This document shows positions 24,105 through 32,285 of a stretch of 64,000 nucleotides of DNA, one piece after another. The translations under genes were made by a program, and so were the position numbers. The DNA comes from Microbispora triticiradicis (lineage in GTDB: Bacteria; Actinomycetota; Actinomycetes; Streptosporangiales; Streptosporangiaceae). The first letter of the stretch is position 1; each line of letters opens with the position of its first letter. The DNA is taken from NCBI GenBank assembly GCA_003260025.2, contig QFZU02000085.1, positions 1-64,000 on the forward strand. The letters are read 5' to 3'. Below the pieces are notes generated by a model, which saw nothing but the letters and a program-made list of their open reading frames with translations, ran no database searches and was not told the origin of the DNA.

Positions 24105-25721
24105 TTGAAGCGCACGCTCGCTCTCGGTGGCGTCGCGGCAGGCCTGTTGGCCTCCGCCGCCGTCGCCGCCCCCGCCGCTCATGCCGGCTCCGACCATCGC
24201 GCCGCCACCCTCGCCGGGACCAACCTTGCCGCCAAGGAAGTCGCGGCGTTCTGGTACGGCGAGAACAAGGCGAACCTGATCAACGCCACGCCGTACGGCG
24301 TGGAGACCAAGGTCGTCGCCAAGCACGTGTCCAAGGGCGGGCCGTCCGCGGACAGCAAGCCCGGCGTCGTGCCGGCGATCGGCGACGAGAAGAAGTCGAC
24401 GTCGAAGTCGAAGAACGTGAACCTGCCCAAGACCACGGGCAAGGTGTTCTTCATCGGCGCCGACCACAGGCCGCACTGGTGCACCGCGACCTCGGTGCAG
24501 TCGTCGTACCACAACCTGGTCGCCACGGCCGGGCACTGCGTGTACGACACCGAGTCGAACCGGGCCACGCTGGACCGCTGGGTGTTCGTCCCGGGTTACT
24601 ACCAGGGCAAGACCCCGTGGGGCATCTACGTCGGCAAGACGGCCTACACCCACTACGACTACGACGTGTACGAGGACGGCGACCGCGACTACGCGTTCGT
24701 CACCGTGTACAACGGCGTGCTGCCCACCGTGGTCGAGGACGGCTACGGCCACCACGGGCGCGACGACCACCACGGCCGTGACGACCACCACGGGCGCGAC
24801 GACCACCGTGGGCGCGGGCACGACGACCGCACCCTGGTCCGCCAGATCAGCGTCCGCGAGTTCCAGGCCAAGAACAAGGGCAAGGACCTCACGGGCAACG
24901 GCCCCTGGGCCCAGGGCACGAGTGTCGTGACCAAGGACATCAGCGGCCGCGAGTACGACAGCCGGCGCGACTGGTACATCAGCGAGGACGGCAAGACCCT
25001 GTACTTCCGCAAGGAGGTGCGCGGTCGTGACGACCACCACGGTGACGACCACCACGGGCACGGCCAGTACGGCGACCGTGACGTGGCCGGCTTCGGCCAG
25101 GGCCACCACCAGTCCCCCTCGCCGAGCCCGTCGCCGAGCGCCTCGCCGAGCACCTCGCCCAGCGCGACGCCTTCGGCCTCCCCGTCCCCGACGCCCACCC
25201 CCAGCTGGCCCGGGCACCGGGAGTACCGCTACTTCAAGCGGACCTTCTACGTGAAGAGCCTGCGGGGCGGCGGTCACGGCCCGCTGATCGTTCTGAAGGA
25301 CGTCGGCCGCCTCGGCGACAACGTCGGTGGTCAGGGCCTGGCCTACAACCAGAAGATCGGCAGCTCGGTCTTCGTCTTCGGCTACCCGAGCGGATACCAC
25401 CCCGACGGCAACAACGCCTTCTCGGGTGCGACCCTCAAGTGGAGCTACGGCAAGACCTTCGCCGCCTCGGCCGCCGCGGTCAAGGGCGAGGAGCTGGTCG
25501 GCGTCAAGTCCTCCTTCACGGGTGAGGGCGCCATCGGTTCGTCCTGGCTGCTGCAGTACAAGAGCGCCCGTCGCCTCGGTTACCTGAACGGTGTGACCAT
25601 CGGCCTCGCCGACACCGACAAGAACGACCGGATCGACACCAGCGTCTCCCCGTACTTCGACGGTGAGACCTACGGCGTCTACAAGGCCGCGGCCGGCAAC
25701 TGGTCCGGCAAGATCGTCTGA
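24105..25721 (+). CDS. Secreted trypsin-fold peptidase-like protein 1 (His/Asp-rich insert)
   Basis: 538-aa exported protein: signal peptide (KRTLALGG... to AHA-G, about residues 1-27), a pro-region (EVAAFWYGENKANLINA...), then a chymotrypsin fold with His144 in TAGHCVYD and Asp195 in GDRDYAFV. The usual GDSGG is missing; the conserved equivalent is TGEGAIGSSW (Ser479/480), so activity is uncertain. Between Asp and Ser lies a cassette different from its paralogues, with GRDDHHGRDDHH-type repeats and a Ser-Pro repeat linker. It ends with YFDGETYGVYKAA...WSGKIV. TTG start with CAGGGAG upstream. Probably an extracellular protease or binding protein. Confidence 0.82.
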   Translation: MKRTLALGGVAAGLLASAAVAAPAAHAGSDHRAATLAGTNLAAKEVAAFWYGENKANLINATPYGVETKVVAKHVSKGGPSADSKPGVVPAIGDEKKSTSKSKNVNLPKTTGKVFFIGADHRPHWCTATSVQSSYHNLVATAGHCVYDTESNRATLDRWVFVPGYYQGKTPWGIYVGKTAYTHYDYDVYEDGDRDYAFVTVYNGVLPTVVEDGYGHHGRDDHHGRDDHHGRDDHRGRGHDDRTLVRQISVREFQAKNKGKDLTGNGPWAQGTSVVTKDISGREYDSRRDWYISEDGKTLYFRKEVRGRDDHHGDDHHGHGQYGDRDVAGFGQGHHQSPSPSPSPSASPSTSPSATPSASPSPTPTPSWPGHREYRYFKRTFYVKSLRGGGHGPLIVLKDVGRLGDNVGGQGLAYNQKIGSSVFVFGYPSGYHPDGNNAFSGATLKWSYGKTFAASAAAVKGEELVGVKSSFTGEGAIGSSWLLQYKSARRLGYLNGVTIGLADTDKNDRIDTSVSPYFDGETYGVYKAAAGNWSGKIV

Positions 25722-25741
25722 TCTGTCCCAGACTGATCCCG

Positions 25742-25771
25742 AAAGGGCCCGGCATCCAGCCGGGCCCTTTT
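25742..25771 (+). terminator. Terminator of paralogue 1
   Basis: AAAGGGCCCGGC (25742-25753), loop ATCCA, GCCGGGCCCTTTT: intrinsic terminator. The same GGGCCCGGC stem ends the other two paralogues. Confidence 0.85.
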
Positions 25772-25980
25772 CGTGTTTCCGGCTGCTCGCCGCTGCTCTG
25801 TGCTCGCCCCTGGCGGCCGTACGCGCCCTTCCCCCCGTGTGAACACCCCCTCGGGGCTCGTCTCCACTCAGCGGCGCCGCCCATCCCCTCCGGGACGGTC
25901 CGAGCCTCGTCCGGACCCCGGCATCACCGCGACGGGAAACTCAGACGTGATCACCATGCTTTCTGGTTTCGTCTCTTTGG

Positions 25981-25996
25981 TGTGATTTAGGTCACA
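25981..25996. promoter_or_regulatory. CRP-type site upstream of paralogue 2
   Basis: TGTGATTTAGGTCACA, perfect TGTGA-N6-TCACA, 252 bp upstream of the TTG start of paralogue 2. Confidence 0.7.
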
Positions 25997-26202
25997 TTCA
26001 GAGCGCATAATGGATCTTGCGAGCAACGCCGGGCGCGGCCGAAGATTCACGCCCCCAACAGGAGAAACACAGCAAATTCTCAGAAACGGCCCGACGGCAC
26101 TCCGAGGCTCAACATCACGGAGTGCGACCGTGCGCTCACCCAAAGGCCGTTGATCCTCCTCATTTCTCTTATAACTTTGCTTATCAGTCCTTTACTGACG
26201 CA

Positions 26203-26223
26203 TGGGGCGCAGGTGGCGCCCCA
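26203..26223 (+). promoter_or_regulatory. Conserved 5' leader hairpin, paralogue 2
   Basis: TGGGGCGC (26203-26210), loop AGGTG, GCGCCCCA (26216-26223): perfect 8-bp stem. Compared with paralogues 1 and 3, the right arm differs (GCGCCCCA versus ACGCCTCA) so as to turn a G-U and a mismatch into Watson-Crick pairs, supporting a functional RNA structure. Confidence 0.65.
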
Positions 26224-26247
26224 CGACAGACCAAGGGAGAACCCCTC

Positions 26248-27765
26248 TTGAAGCGCACCCTCACCCTCGGTGGCATGGCGGCCGGCCTGCTGGCCTCCGC
26301 CGTTGTCGCCTCCCCGGCCGCCCACGCCGGGAACGACGTCTCCCACGACACGCTGGCCAGCAGCAACCTGGCAGCCAAGCAGATCGCGGCGTTCTGGTAC
26401 GGCGAGAACAAGGCCAACCTCGTCAACGCCAAGCCGTACGGCGTGGAGACCAAGGTCTCCGCGAAGCACGTGTCCAAGGGCGGGCCGTCCGCGGACAGCA
26501 AGCCCGGCGTCGTGCCGGCGATCGGCGACGAGAAGAAGTCGTCCTCGAAGTCGAAGAACGTGAACCTGCCCAAGACCACGGGCAAGGTGTTCTTCATCGG
26601 CGCCGACCACAAGCCGCACTGGTGCTCGGCCACCTCGGTCCAGTCGAAGTACCACAACCTGGTCGCCACGGCCGGGCACTGCGTGTACGACACGCAGTCG
26701 AACAAGGCCACGCTCGACCGCTGGGTGTTCGTCCCGGGTTACTACCAGGGCAAGACCCCGTGGGGCATCTACGTCGGCAAGACCGCCTACACGCACTACG
26801 ACTACGACGTGTACGAGGACGGCGACCGCGACTACGCGTTCGTCACCGTGTACAACGGCGTGCTCCCGACGGTCACCTCCGACGGCAAGAAGTACGAGTC
26901 GGCCGCGTACGAGACCTACGGCCAGGCTGCCTGGGCCCTGCGCAAGCTGAAGGCGCACTCGGGCTACTCCGGCCTCAAGGTCGAGTCCGTCGTGGACTAC
27001 GCCCACAAGGTGGCCCTGGGCACCTCGGGCTCGAAGAAGGTCGCGGCCAGCGTCGCCCAGATCGCGGTGGACCCGAAGACCAACGACTCGGCTCGCGCGA
27101 CCCTGGAGAACTGGGCCAAGGGCCACATCGGCGAGTCCACCTACGACGACAAGACGTGGGGCGCCGTGGTCAAGGAGGCCCGGAGGCACCACTACTACCG
27201 CCTCGGCTGGAACTCCAGCGACGCCACGAAGCAGACCGTCTACACCTTCGAGAAGGACGGCAAGAAGTACCAGGCCACCTTCTGGGGCAACTTCGACGTC
27301 GACTACAAGGTCACCGGCAAGACGGCGTCGGTCGGCCTCAAGGACGTCGGCCGCCTCGGCGACAACGTCGGTGGCCAGGGCCTCGCCTACAACCAGAAGA
27401 TCGGCCAGCCGGTCTTCGTGTTCGGCTACCCGAGCGGGTCGCACCCGGACGGCAACAACGCCTTCTCCGGCAAGACCCTCAAGTGGAGCTACGGCAAGAC
27501 CTTCGCCGCGACCGCTCCGGCGATCAAGGCCGAGGAGCTGCAGGGCGTCAAGTCCTCCTTCACCGGTGAGGGCGCACTCGGCTCGTCCTGGCTGCTCAAG
27601 TACAACAACAGCCGTCGCCTCGGCTACCTGAACGGCGTGACCATCGGTGTCTCCGACACCGACGGCAACGACCGCTACGACACCTCCGTCTCCCCGTACT
27701 TCGACGGCGAGACCTACGGCGTCTACAAGGCGGCCGCCAACGTGTGGTCCGGCAAGATCGTCTAA
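26248..27765 (+). CDS. Secreted trypsin-fold peptidase-like protein 2
   Basis: 505-aa paralogue: signal peptide ending at AHA-G, pro-region (QIAAFWYGENKANLVNAKPYGVETK), TAGHCVYD catalytic His, GDRDYAFV catalytic Asp, and TGEGALGSSW in place of GDSGG. The cassette between Asp and Ser is an alpha-rich domain (YETYGQAAWALRKLKAH, VVDYAHKVALGTSGSKKVAASVAQIAVD, NWAKGHIGEST, GWNSSDATKQTVYTF) shared with paralogue 3 but absent from paralogue 1. TTG start at 26248 with AAGGGAGAA upstream; a longer reading to 26017 would run through the conserved leader hairpin and is rejected. Confidence 0.82.
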   Translation: MKRTLTLGGMAAGLLASAVVASPAAHAGNDVSHDTLASSNLAAKQIAAFWYGENKANLVNAKPYGVETKVSAKHVSKGGPSADSKPGVVPAIGDEKKSSSKSKNVNLPKTTGKVFFIGADHKPHWCSATSVQSKYHNLVATAGHCVYDTQSNKATLDRWVFVPGYYQGKTPWGIYVGKTAYTHYDYDVYEDGDRDYAFVTVYNGVLPTVTSDGKKYESAAYETYGQAAWALRKLKAHSGYSGLKVESVVDYAHKVALGTSGSKKVAASVAQIAVDPKTNDSARATLENWAKGHIGESTYDDKTWGAVVKEARRHHYYRLGWNSSDATKQTVYTFEKDGKKYQATFWGNFDVDYKVTGKTASVGLKDVGRLGDNVGGQGLAYNQKIGQPVFVFGYPSGSHPDGNNAFSGKTLKWSYGKTFAATAPAIKAEELQGVKSSFTGEGALGSSWLLKYNNSRRLGYLNGVTIGVSDTDGNDRYDTSVSPYFDGETYGVYKAAANVWSGKIV

Positions 27766-27784
27766 TCTCCGTACGCCTGACGAG

Positions 27785-27813
27785 AAGGGCCCGGCTTCAT
27801 GCCGGGCCCTTTT
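27785..27813 (+). terminator. Terminator of paralogue 2
   Basis: AAGGGCCCGGC (27785-27795), loop TTCAT, GCCGGGCCCTTTT; the same stem as paralogue 1. Confidence 0.85.
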
Positions 27814-27897
27814 CCGTCGTCCCGGTCACCCGGACAGCCCCTCCCGGGCGGCTCGGCTCACCGTCTCCGACGTCATCCGTCTTCTGAAGGGAGTCCC

Positions 27898-28284
27898 GTG
27901 GCATCCATCAAGGACATCGTCTTCGACAGCCCTCATCCGGCTTCGACCGCCCGATTCTGGGCGCAGGTCCTGGACGGCTACGAGATCGCGCCGTACGACG
28001 AGGAGGAGCTGGCCCGGCTGCGCTCCATGGGCATCAACGACCCGGAGGACGACCCCACGGTCCTGCTCGTCCACACCGCCGGCAGACTGCCCCGCATCTT
28101 CTTCCAGCTCGTGCCGGAGAGCAAGCGGGTCAAGAACCGGGTTCATCTCGACCTGGGCACCACCGACGCGGTCGCAGAGGTCGAGCGGCTCTGCGCGCTG
28201 GGGGCGACGGTTCAGGCCGAGCGTGAGGACTGGATCACGATGCAGGATCCCGACGGCAACGAGTTCTGCCTCATGCGTTCGTGA
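27898..28284 (+). CDS. VOC-superfamily (glyoxalase-like) protein
   Basis: 128-aa small beta-alpha-beta-beta-beta protein of the vicinal oxygen chelate superfamily (Glyoxalase_6 type): VFDSPHPASTARFWAQVLDGYE at the start and DWITMQDPDGNEFCLMRS at the end are the classic VOC half-motifs. Substrate unknown; such proteins are often annotated as dioxygenase or glyoxalase-like without proof. GTG at 27898 with GAAGGGAG upstream. It is sandwiched between the terminators of two protease-like paralogues and is probably transcribed alone. Confidence 0.75.
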   Translation: MASIKDIVFDSPHPASTARFWAQVLDGYEIAPYDEEELARLRSMGINDPEDDPTVLLVHTAGRLPRIFFQLVPESKRVKNRVHLDLGTTDAVAEVERLCALGATVQAEREDWITMQDPDGNEFCLMRS

Positions 28285-28361
28285 GCGGAACCACGTCCCG
28301 GCCATGAGCGGCGGGCCGGCCCCGTGAGCATGGGCCGGTGAGCACGGCGCTGTGAGAACGG

Positions 28362-28392
28362 AAAAAGGGCCCGGCTGGATGCCGGGCCCCTT
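28362..28392 (-). terminator. Terminator of paralogue 3
   Basis: GGGCCCGGC (28367-28375), loop, GCCGGGCCC (28381-28389), with an A run at 28362-28366 that reads as a T tract on the minus strand. Same stem as the other two paralogues. Confidence 0.8.
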
Positions 28393-28412
28393 CTCGATCA
28401 GTCTTGGGCAGA

Positions 28413-29945
28413 TCAGACGATCTTGCCGGACCACTTGCTGGCAGCGGCCTTGTAGACGCCGTAGGTCTCGCCGTCGAAGTACGGGGAGACGGAGGTGTCG
28501 TAGCGGTCGTTGCTGTCGGTGTCGGAGACACCGATGGTCACGCCGTTCAGGTAGCCGAGGCGACGGCTGTTGTTGTACTTGAGCAGCCACGCCGAGCCGA
28601 GCGAGCCCTCACCGGTGAAGGAGGACTTGACGCCCTGCAACTCCTCGGCCTTGATCGCCGAAGCGGTCGCGGCGAAGGTCTTGCCGTACGTCCACTTGAG
28701 CGTGTGGCCGGAGAAGGCGTAGTTGCCGTCCGGGTGCGACCCGCTCGGGTAGCCGAACACGAAGACCGGCTGGCCGATCTTCTGGTTGTAGGCCAGACCC
28801 TGACCACCGACGTTGTCGCCGAGGCGGCCGACGTCCGACAGGCCGATCCACAGCACCTTGCCGGTGACCTTGTAGTCGGTGTCGAAGTTGCCCCAGAAGG
28901 TGGCCTTGTACTTCTTGCGGTCCTTCTCGAAGACGTAGGTCGTCTGCTTCGTGGCGTCGTTCGAGTTCCAGCCGGTGTTGGCCCACCCGAAGGTCTGGGT
29001 GACCACGGAGCCCCACGTGTTGTCCGTGTAGGTGGACGTGCCGAGGTGACCCTTGGCCCAGTTCTCCAGGGTGGTCCGAGCCGTGTTGATCGTGGCCGGG
29101 TTGACCGCGAGCTGGGCGACGCTGGCCGCGACCTTCTGCGAGCCCGGGGTGCCCAGGGCCACCTTGTGGGCCCAGTCCACGACCGGGGTGATCTTCAGGT
29201 CGGACGCACCGGACGCCTTGGCGTCCTGGAGGTCCTTGACCTTCTTCTGCGCGTCCATGGGGGTCTCGAAGGTGCCCCAGTCCTTGCCCGCGTCGCTGTG
29301 CGCGCCGGACAGGTGAGCACGGTCGACCTTGACGCCGTTGTACACGGTGACGAACGCGTAGTCGCGGTCGCCGTCCTCGTACACGTCGTAGTCGTAGTGG
29401 GTGTAGGCGGTCTTACCGACGTAGATGCCCCACGGGGTCTTGCCCTGGTAGTAACCCGGGACGAACACCCACTTGTCGAGGGTGGCCTTGTTCGACTCGG
29501 TGTCGTAGACGCAGTGACCCGCGGTCCCGACCAGGTTGTGGTAGGCCGACTGCACCGAGGTCGCGGTGCACCAGTGCGGCTTGCCGTCGCCGCCGATGAA
29601 GAACACCTTGCCCGTGGTCTTGGGCAGGTTCACGTTCTTCGACTTCGCGGCCGACTTCTTCTCGTCGCCGATCGCCGGCACCACGCCGGGCTTGCTGTCG
29701 GCCGCCGGCCCGCCCTTGGACACGTGCTTGGCGACGACCTTGGTCTCCACGCCGTACGGCGTGGCGTTGATCAGGTTGGCCGCGTTCTCGCCGTACCAGA
29801 ACGCCGCGACCTGCTGGGCGGCAAGGTTGGTCTTGGCCAGCGAGTCGGCGGCGACATCGTTCCCGGCGTGAGCGGCCGGGGAGGCGACAACGGCGGTGGC
29901 CAGCAGACCGGCCGCCATGCCACCCAGAGCAAGCGTGCGCTTCAT
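28413..29945 (-). CDS. Secreted trypsin-fold peptidase-like protein 3
   Basis: 510-aa paralogue on the opposite strand, starting ATG at 29945 (MKRTLALGGMAAGLLATAVVA signal peptide). It has the same pro-region, TAGHCVYD, GDRDYAFV and TGEGSLGSAW (here GSA rather than GSS), and the same C-terminal YFDGETYGVYKAA...WSGKIV. The middle cassette resembles paralogue 2 (VVDWAHKVALGTPGSQKVAASVAQLAVN, NWAKGHLGTST, GWNSNDATKQTTYVF) but has its own insert after the Asp strand (KVDRAHLSGAHSDAGKDWGTFETP). Because GSS becomes GSA, the first Ser of the pair is the only candidate nucleophile common to all three. Confidence 0.82.
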   Translation of the reverse strand: MKRTLALGGMAAGLLATAVVASPAAHAGNDVAADSLAKTNLAAQQVAAFWYGENAANLINATPYGVETKVVAKHVSKGGPAADSKPGVVPAIGDEKKSAAKSKNVNLPKTTGKVFFIGGDGKPHWCTATSVQSAYHNLVGTAGHCVYDTESNKATLDKWVFVPGYYQGKTPWGIYVGKTAYTHYDYDVYEDGDRDYAFVTVYNGVKVDRAHLSGAHSDAGKDWGTFETPMDAQKKVKDLQDAKASGASDLKITPVVDWAHKVALGTPGSQKVAASVAQLAVNPATINTARTTLENWAKGHLGTSTYTDNTWGSVVTQTFGWANTGWNSNDATKQTTYVFEKDRKKYKATFWGNFDTDYKVTGKVLWIGLSDVGRLGDNVGGQGLAYNQKIGQPVFVFGYPSGSHPDGNYAFSGHTLKWTYGKTFAATASAIKAEELQGVKSSFTGEGSLGSAWLLKYNNSRRLGYLNGVTIGVSDTDSNDRYDTSVSPYFDGETYGVYKAAASKWSGKIV

Positions 29946-29967
29946 GGAAAATCTCCCTGGTCTGTCG

Positions 29968-29988
29968 TGAGGCGTCACTTGCGCCCCA
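29968..29988 (-). promoter_or_regulatory. Conserved 5' leader hairpin, paralogue 3
   Basis: On the minus strand TGGGGCGC (29988-29981), loop AAGTG, ACGCCTCA (29975-29968), followed by CGACAGACCAGGGAG and the ATG at 29945. A TATAAC -10-like box lies at 30020-30015, the same 27-28 nt ahead of the hairpin as in paralogue 2. Confidence 0.6.
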
Positions 29989-30179
29989 TGCGTCAGTGAA
30001 GGAACGAGGAGAAAGTTATACGAAGAAAGGAGGGAAAAAGTGGTAATCCTGCAGCGCAATTAGCCGGCAAGCGCGACAAACGTGGCGCCGTGTCAGCGCG
30101 GTTCCTGAATGTCAGCCGTGTTTGCGCTGATCATGTGGGACCTGACGGGATGGTTGTCAGCCAGTGGGTCAGGAGACGA

Positions 30180-30195
30180 TGTGACGAAGGTCACA
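30180..30195. promoter_or_regulatory. CRP-type site upstream of paralogue 3
   Basis: TGTGACGAAGGTCACA, perfect TGTGA-N6-TCACA, 235 bp upstream of the ATG at 29945. The 15-nt element GTTTGCGCTGATCAT at 30120-30134 is, on the minus strand, ATGATCAGCGCAAAC, matching the one upstream of paralogue 1. Confidence 0.7.
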
Positions 30196-30391
30196 TCCAA
30201 GGGATGGAACCCATACCCGTCGTGAATACGTCCGAGTGGCCCCGCGGACCGTACACGGCGCGGCGGTGACCGTCACAAGGCAGCGGCGCGCGGCCCTCCC
30301 GGGCCACGCGCCGCCTTGTCCCGCGTCCTGGTGTGATGTGAGCCCTGTGGCCGGTCTCCGTGCCCTGGGCGCGCAGCCGCCGAGACGGGGG

Positions 30392-32227
30392 TCACTGGCC
30401 TTCGAGGCGTTCGGCGAGCTCCATCCATTCGAGCTCGACCGTCTCCTTCTGCGCGCCGACCTCGCGAAGGTCCGCGTCGAGAGCGGCCAGGCGGGTGAAG
30501 TCGCCGGCGGCCCCGGCCATGTCGGCGTGCAGCGCCGCCTCCCGCTCGCCGAGCTTGTCGAGCTGCCGCTCCAGCCGGTTGAGCTCCTTGCGCAGCTCCC
30601 GCAGTTCCTTGGCCGAAAGCCCGGCCGTGGCCGCCTGGTCCGCGCCCTGCCCGTCCCCGACCTGCCTCTGCTCCGCCGGTACGGCGGCCGGAGCGGCCGA
30701 CGACGCCGCGGCGCGGGCGGACAGCGCGGTCCCCGAGGCCCGGCGCTCCAGGTATTCGTCCACGCCACCGGGGAGCATGGAGAGCCTGCCGTCCCCGAGC
30801 AGGGCCACACAGCGGTCGGCCACCCGCTCCAGGAAGTAGCGGTCGTGGCTGACCACGACCAGCGTGCCGGCCCAGCCGTCGAGCAGGTCCTCCAGCTCGG
30901 TGAGGGTCTCGATGTCGAGGTCGTTGGTCGGCTCGTCGAGCAGGAGCACGTTCGGCTCGTCCATGATCAGCCGAAGGAGCTGGAGCCGCCGCCGCTCACC
31001 GCCGGACAGGTCGCCGACGACCTTCCACTGCGCCTCGCCCCGGAAGCCGAGGCGTTCGAGCAGCTGGGAGGCCGACCATTCCTTCTTGCCTACCTGGACG
31101 TACTTGCGCACCTCCTCGACCGTCTCCAGCACCCGCCGCGACGGATCGAGGTCGTGCAGCTCCTGCGACAGATGCGCGAGCCGTACGGTCCTGCCCCGCA
31201 CGACCCGGCCGCTGTCCTCGGTGACCGTGCCCGACAACAGGCGCAGCACCGACGACTTGCCCGAGCCGTTGACCCCGATCAGCCCGATACGGTCGCCCGG
31301 ACCGAACTGGTACGTGCTGTGGTCGAGCACGAGCGGCCCGGCGCCGGGGCCGCCGGCGTGGAGCGTCACGTCCTCCAGGTCGAAGACCGTCTTGCCCAGC
31401 CGCGCCGAGGCGAAGTTGAGCAGCTCGACCGTCTCACGCGGCGGCGGCTCGTTCGCGATCAGCGCCTCGGCGGCGTTGATCCGGAACTTCGGCTTGGACG
31501 TGCGCGCCGGCGGGCCGCGCCGCAGCCAGGCGATCTCCTTGCGCATGAGGTTCTGCCTGCGCTCCTCGGCCGCCTGGGCGAGCCGGGCGCGCTCGGCCTT
31601 GGCGAGGACGTAGGCGGCGTAGCCGCCCTCGTACCGCTCGACCGTGCCGTCCACGACCTCCCAGGTCCGGGTGGCCACCGCGTCGAGGAACCACCGGTCG
31701 TGCGTGACGACCAGCAACGCCGACCTGCGCCGGGACAGGTGCCCGGCCAGCCAGGCGATGGCCTCGATGTCCAGGTGGTTCGTCGGCTCGTCGAGGACGA
31801 TCAGGTCGTGCTCGCCGATCAGCAGCCTGGCCAGTGCGGTACGGCGGCGCTCGCCACCGGACAGGGCGCCGGCCGGGGACGCCAGGTCGACGTCACCGAG
31901 CAGCCGGGCGAGGATCTCCCGAATCGCCGCGTCGCCGGCCCATTCGTGCTCGGCCCGCCCGGCCAGGACGATGTCCTTCACCGGCATGTCCGGGTCGAAC
32001 TCGTCGCGCTGGGAGAGCATGCCCACCCGCAGGTTGCGCGTGTGCGTCACGCGCCCGCTGTCGGGCCGCAGCGTGCCGGAGATGATGGAGATGAGCGTGG
32101 TCTTGCCACCGCCGTTGCGGCCCACGACGCCGATCCGGTCGCCCTGCTCGATGCCGAGGGAGACATCGGCCAGCAGGGGCTTGAGACCGAAGGCGTGGGA
32201 GACCGACTCCAGATTGACCAGGTTCAT
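30392..32227 (-). CDS. ABC-F family ATPase (Uup-like)
   Basis: 611-aa soluble protein with two ABC domains and no membrane segments. Domain 1: GRNGGGKTT, LSGGERRR, LIVLDEPTNHLD. Domain 2: GVNGSGKSS, LSGGERRRLQL, VLLLDEPTNDLD. The inter-domain linker is Arg/Lys-rich and helical (LRRGPPARTSKPKFRINAAEAL), and the C-terminus is a coiled coil (LSAKELRELRKELNRLERQL) as in Uup-type proteins. ABC-F proteins act on the ribosome in translation or antibiotic protection; the C-terminal coiled coil favours a housekeeping Uup role over drug resistance. Downstream of ispE on the same strand. Confidence 0.9.
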   Translation of the reverse strand: MNLVNLESVSHAFGLKPLLADVSLGIEQGDRIGVVGRNGGGKTTLISIISGTLRPDSGRVTHTRNLRVGMLSQRDEFDPDMPVKDIVLAGRAEHEWAGDAAIREILARLLGDVDLASPAGALSGGERRRTALARLLIGEHDLIVLDEPTNHLDIEAIAWLAGHLSRRRSALLVVTHDRWFLDAVATRTWEVVDGTVERYEGGYAAYVLAKAERARLAQAAEERRQNLMRKEIAWLRRGPPARTSKPKFRINAAEALIANEPPPRETVELLNFASARLGKTVFDLEDVTLHAGGPGAGPLVLDHSTYQFGPGDRIGLIGVNGSGKSSVLRLLSGTVTEDSGRVVRGRTVRLAHLSQELHDLDPSRRVLETVEEVRKYVQVGKKEWSASQLLERLGFRGEAQWKVVGDLSGGERRRLQLLRLIMDEPNVLLLDEPTNDLDIETLTELEDLLDGWAGTLVVVSHDRYFLERVADRCVALLGDGRLSMLPGGVDEYLERRASGTALSARAAASSAAPAAVPAEQRQVGDGQGADQAATAGLSAKELRELRKELNRLERQLDKLGEREAALHADMAGAAGDFTRLAALDADLREVGAQKETVELEWMELAERLEGQ

Positions 32228-32285
32228 CGTCCGACAAGCCTATCCGCCCCGCGACCCTCGAACCTATTCGGCGAGCATGCGGGCC

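Larger units (their letters stand above)
25772..26247 (+). promoter_or_regulatory. Regulatory region of secreted protease-like gene 2
   Basis: 476 bp without a supported gene. It contains the CRP-type site 25981-25996, a -10-like TATAAC (26170-26175) and the leader hairpin 26203-26223 ahead of the TTG start at 26248. Confidence 0.6.
29946..30391 (-). promoter_or_regulatory. Region between paralogue 3 and the ABC-F gene
   Basis: About 446 bp with no supported gene. The left two thirds carry the promoter, leader hairpin, shared 15-nt element and CRP-type site of paralogue 3; 30196-30391 downstream of the ABC-F gene shows no clear terminator or gene. Confidence 0.5.

Noticed and set aside
26017..26247. 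N-terminal extension of protease paralogue 2
   Set aside because: It would cover the CRP-to-hairpin leader conserved among paralogues; the signal peptide begins at the TTG 26248 aligned with the other two starts.
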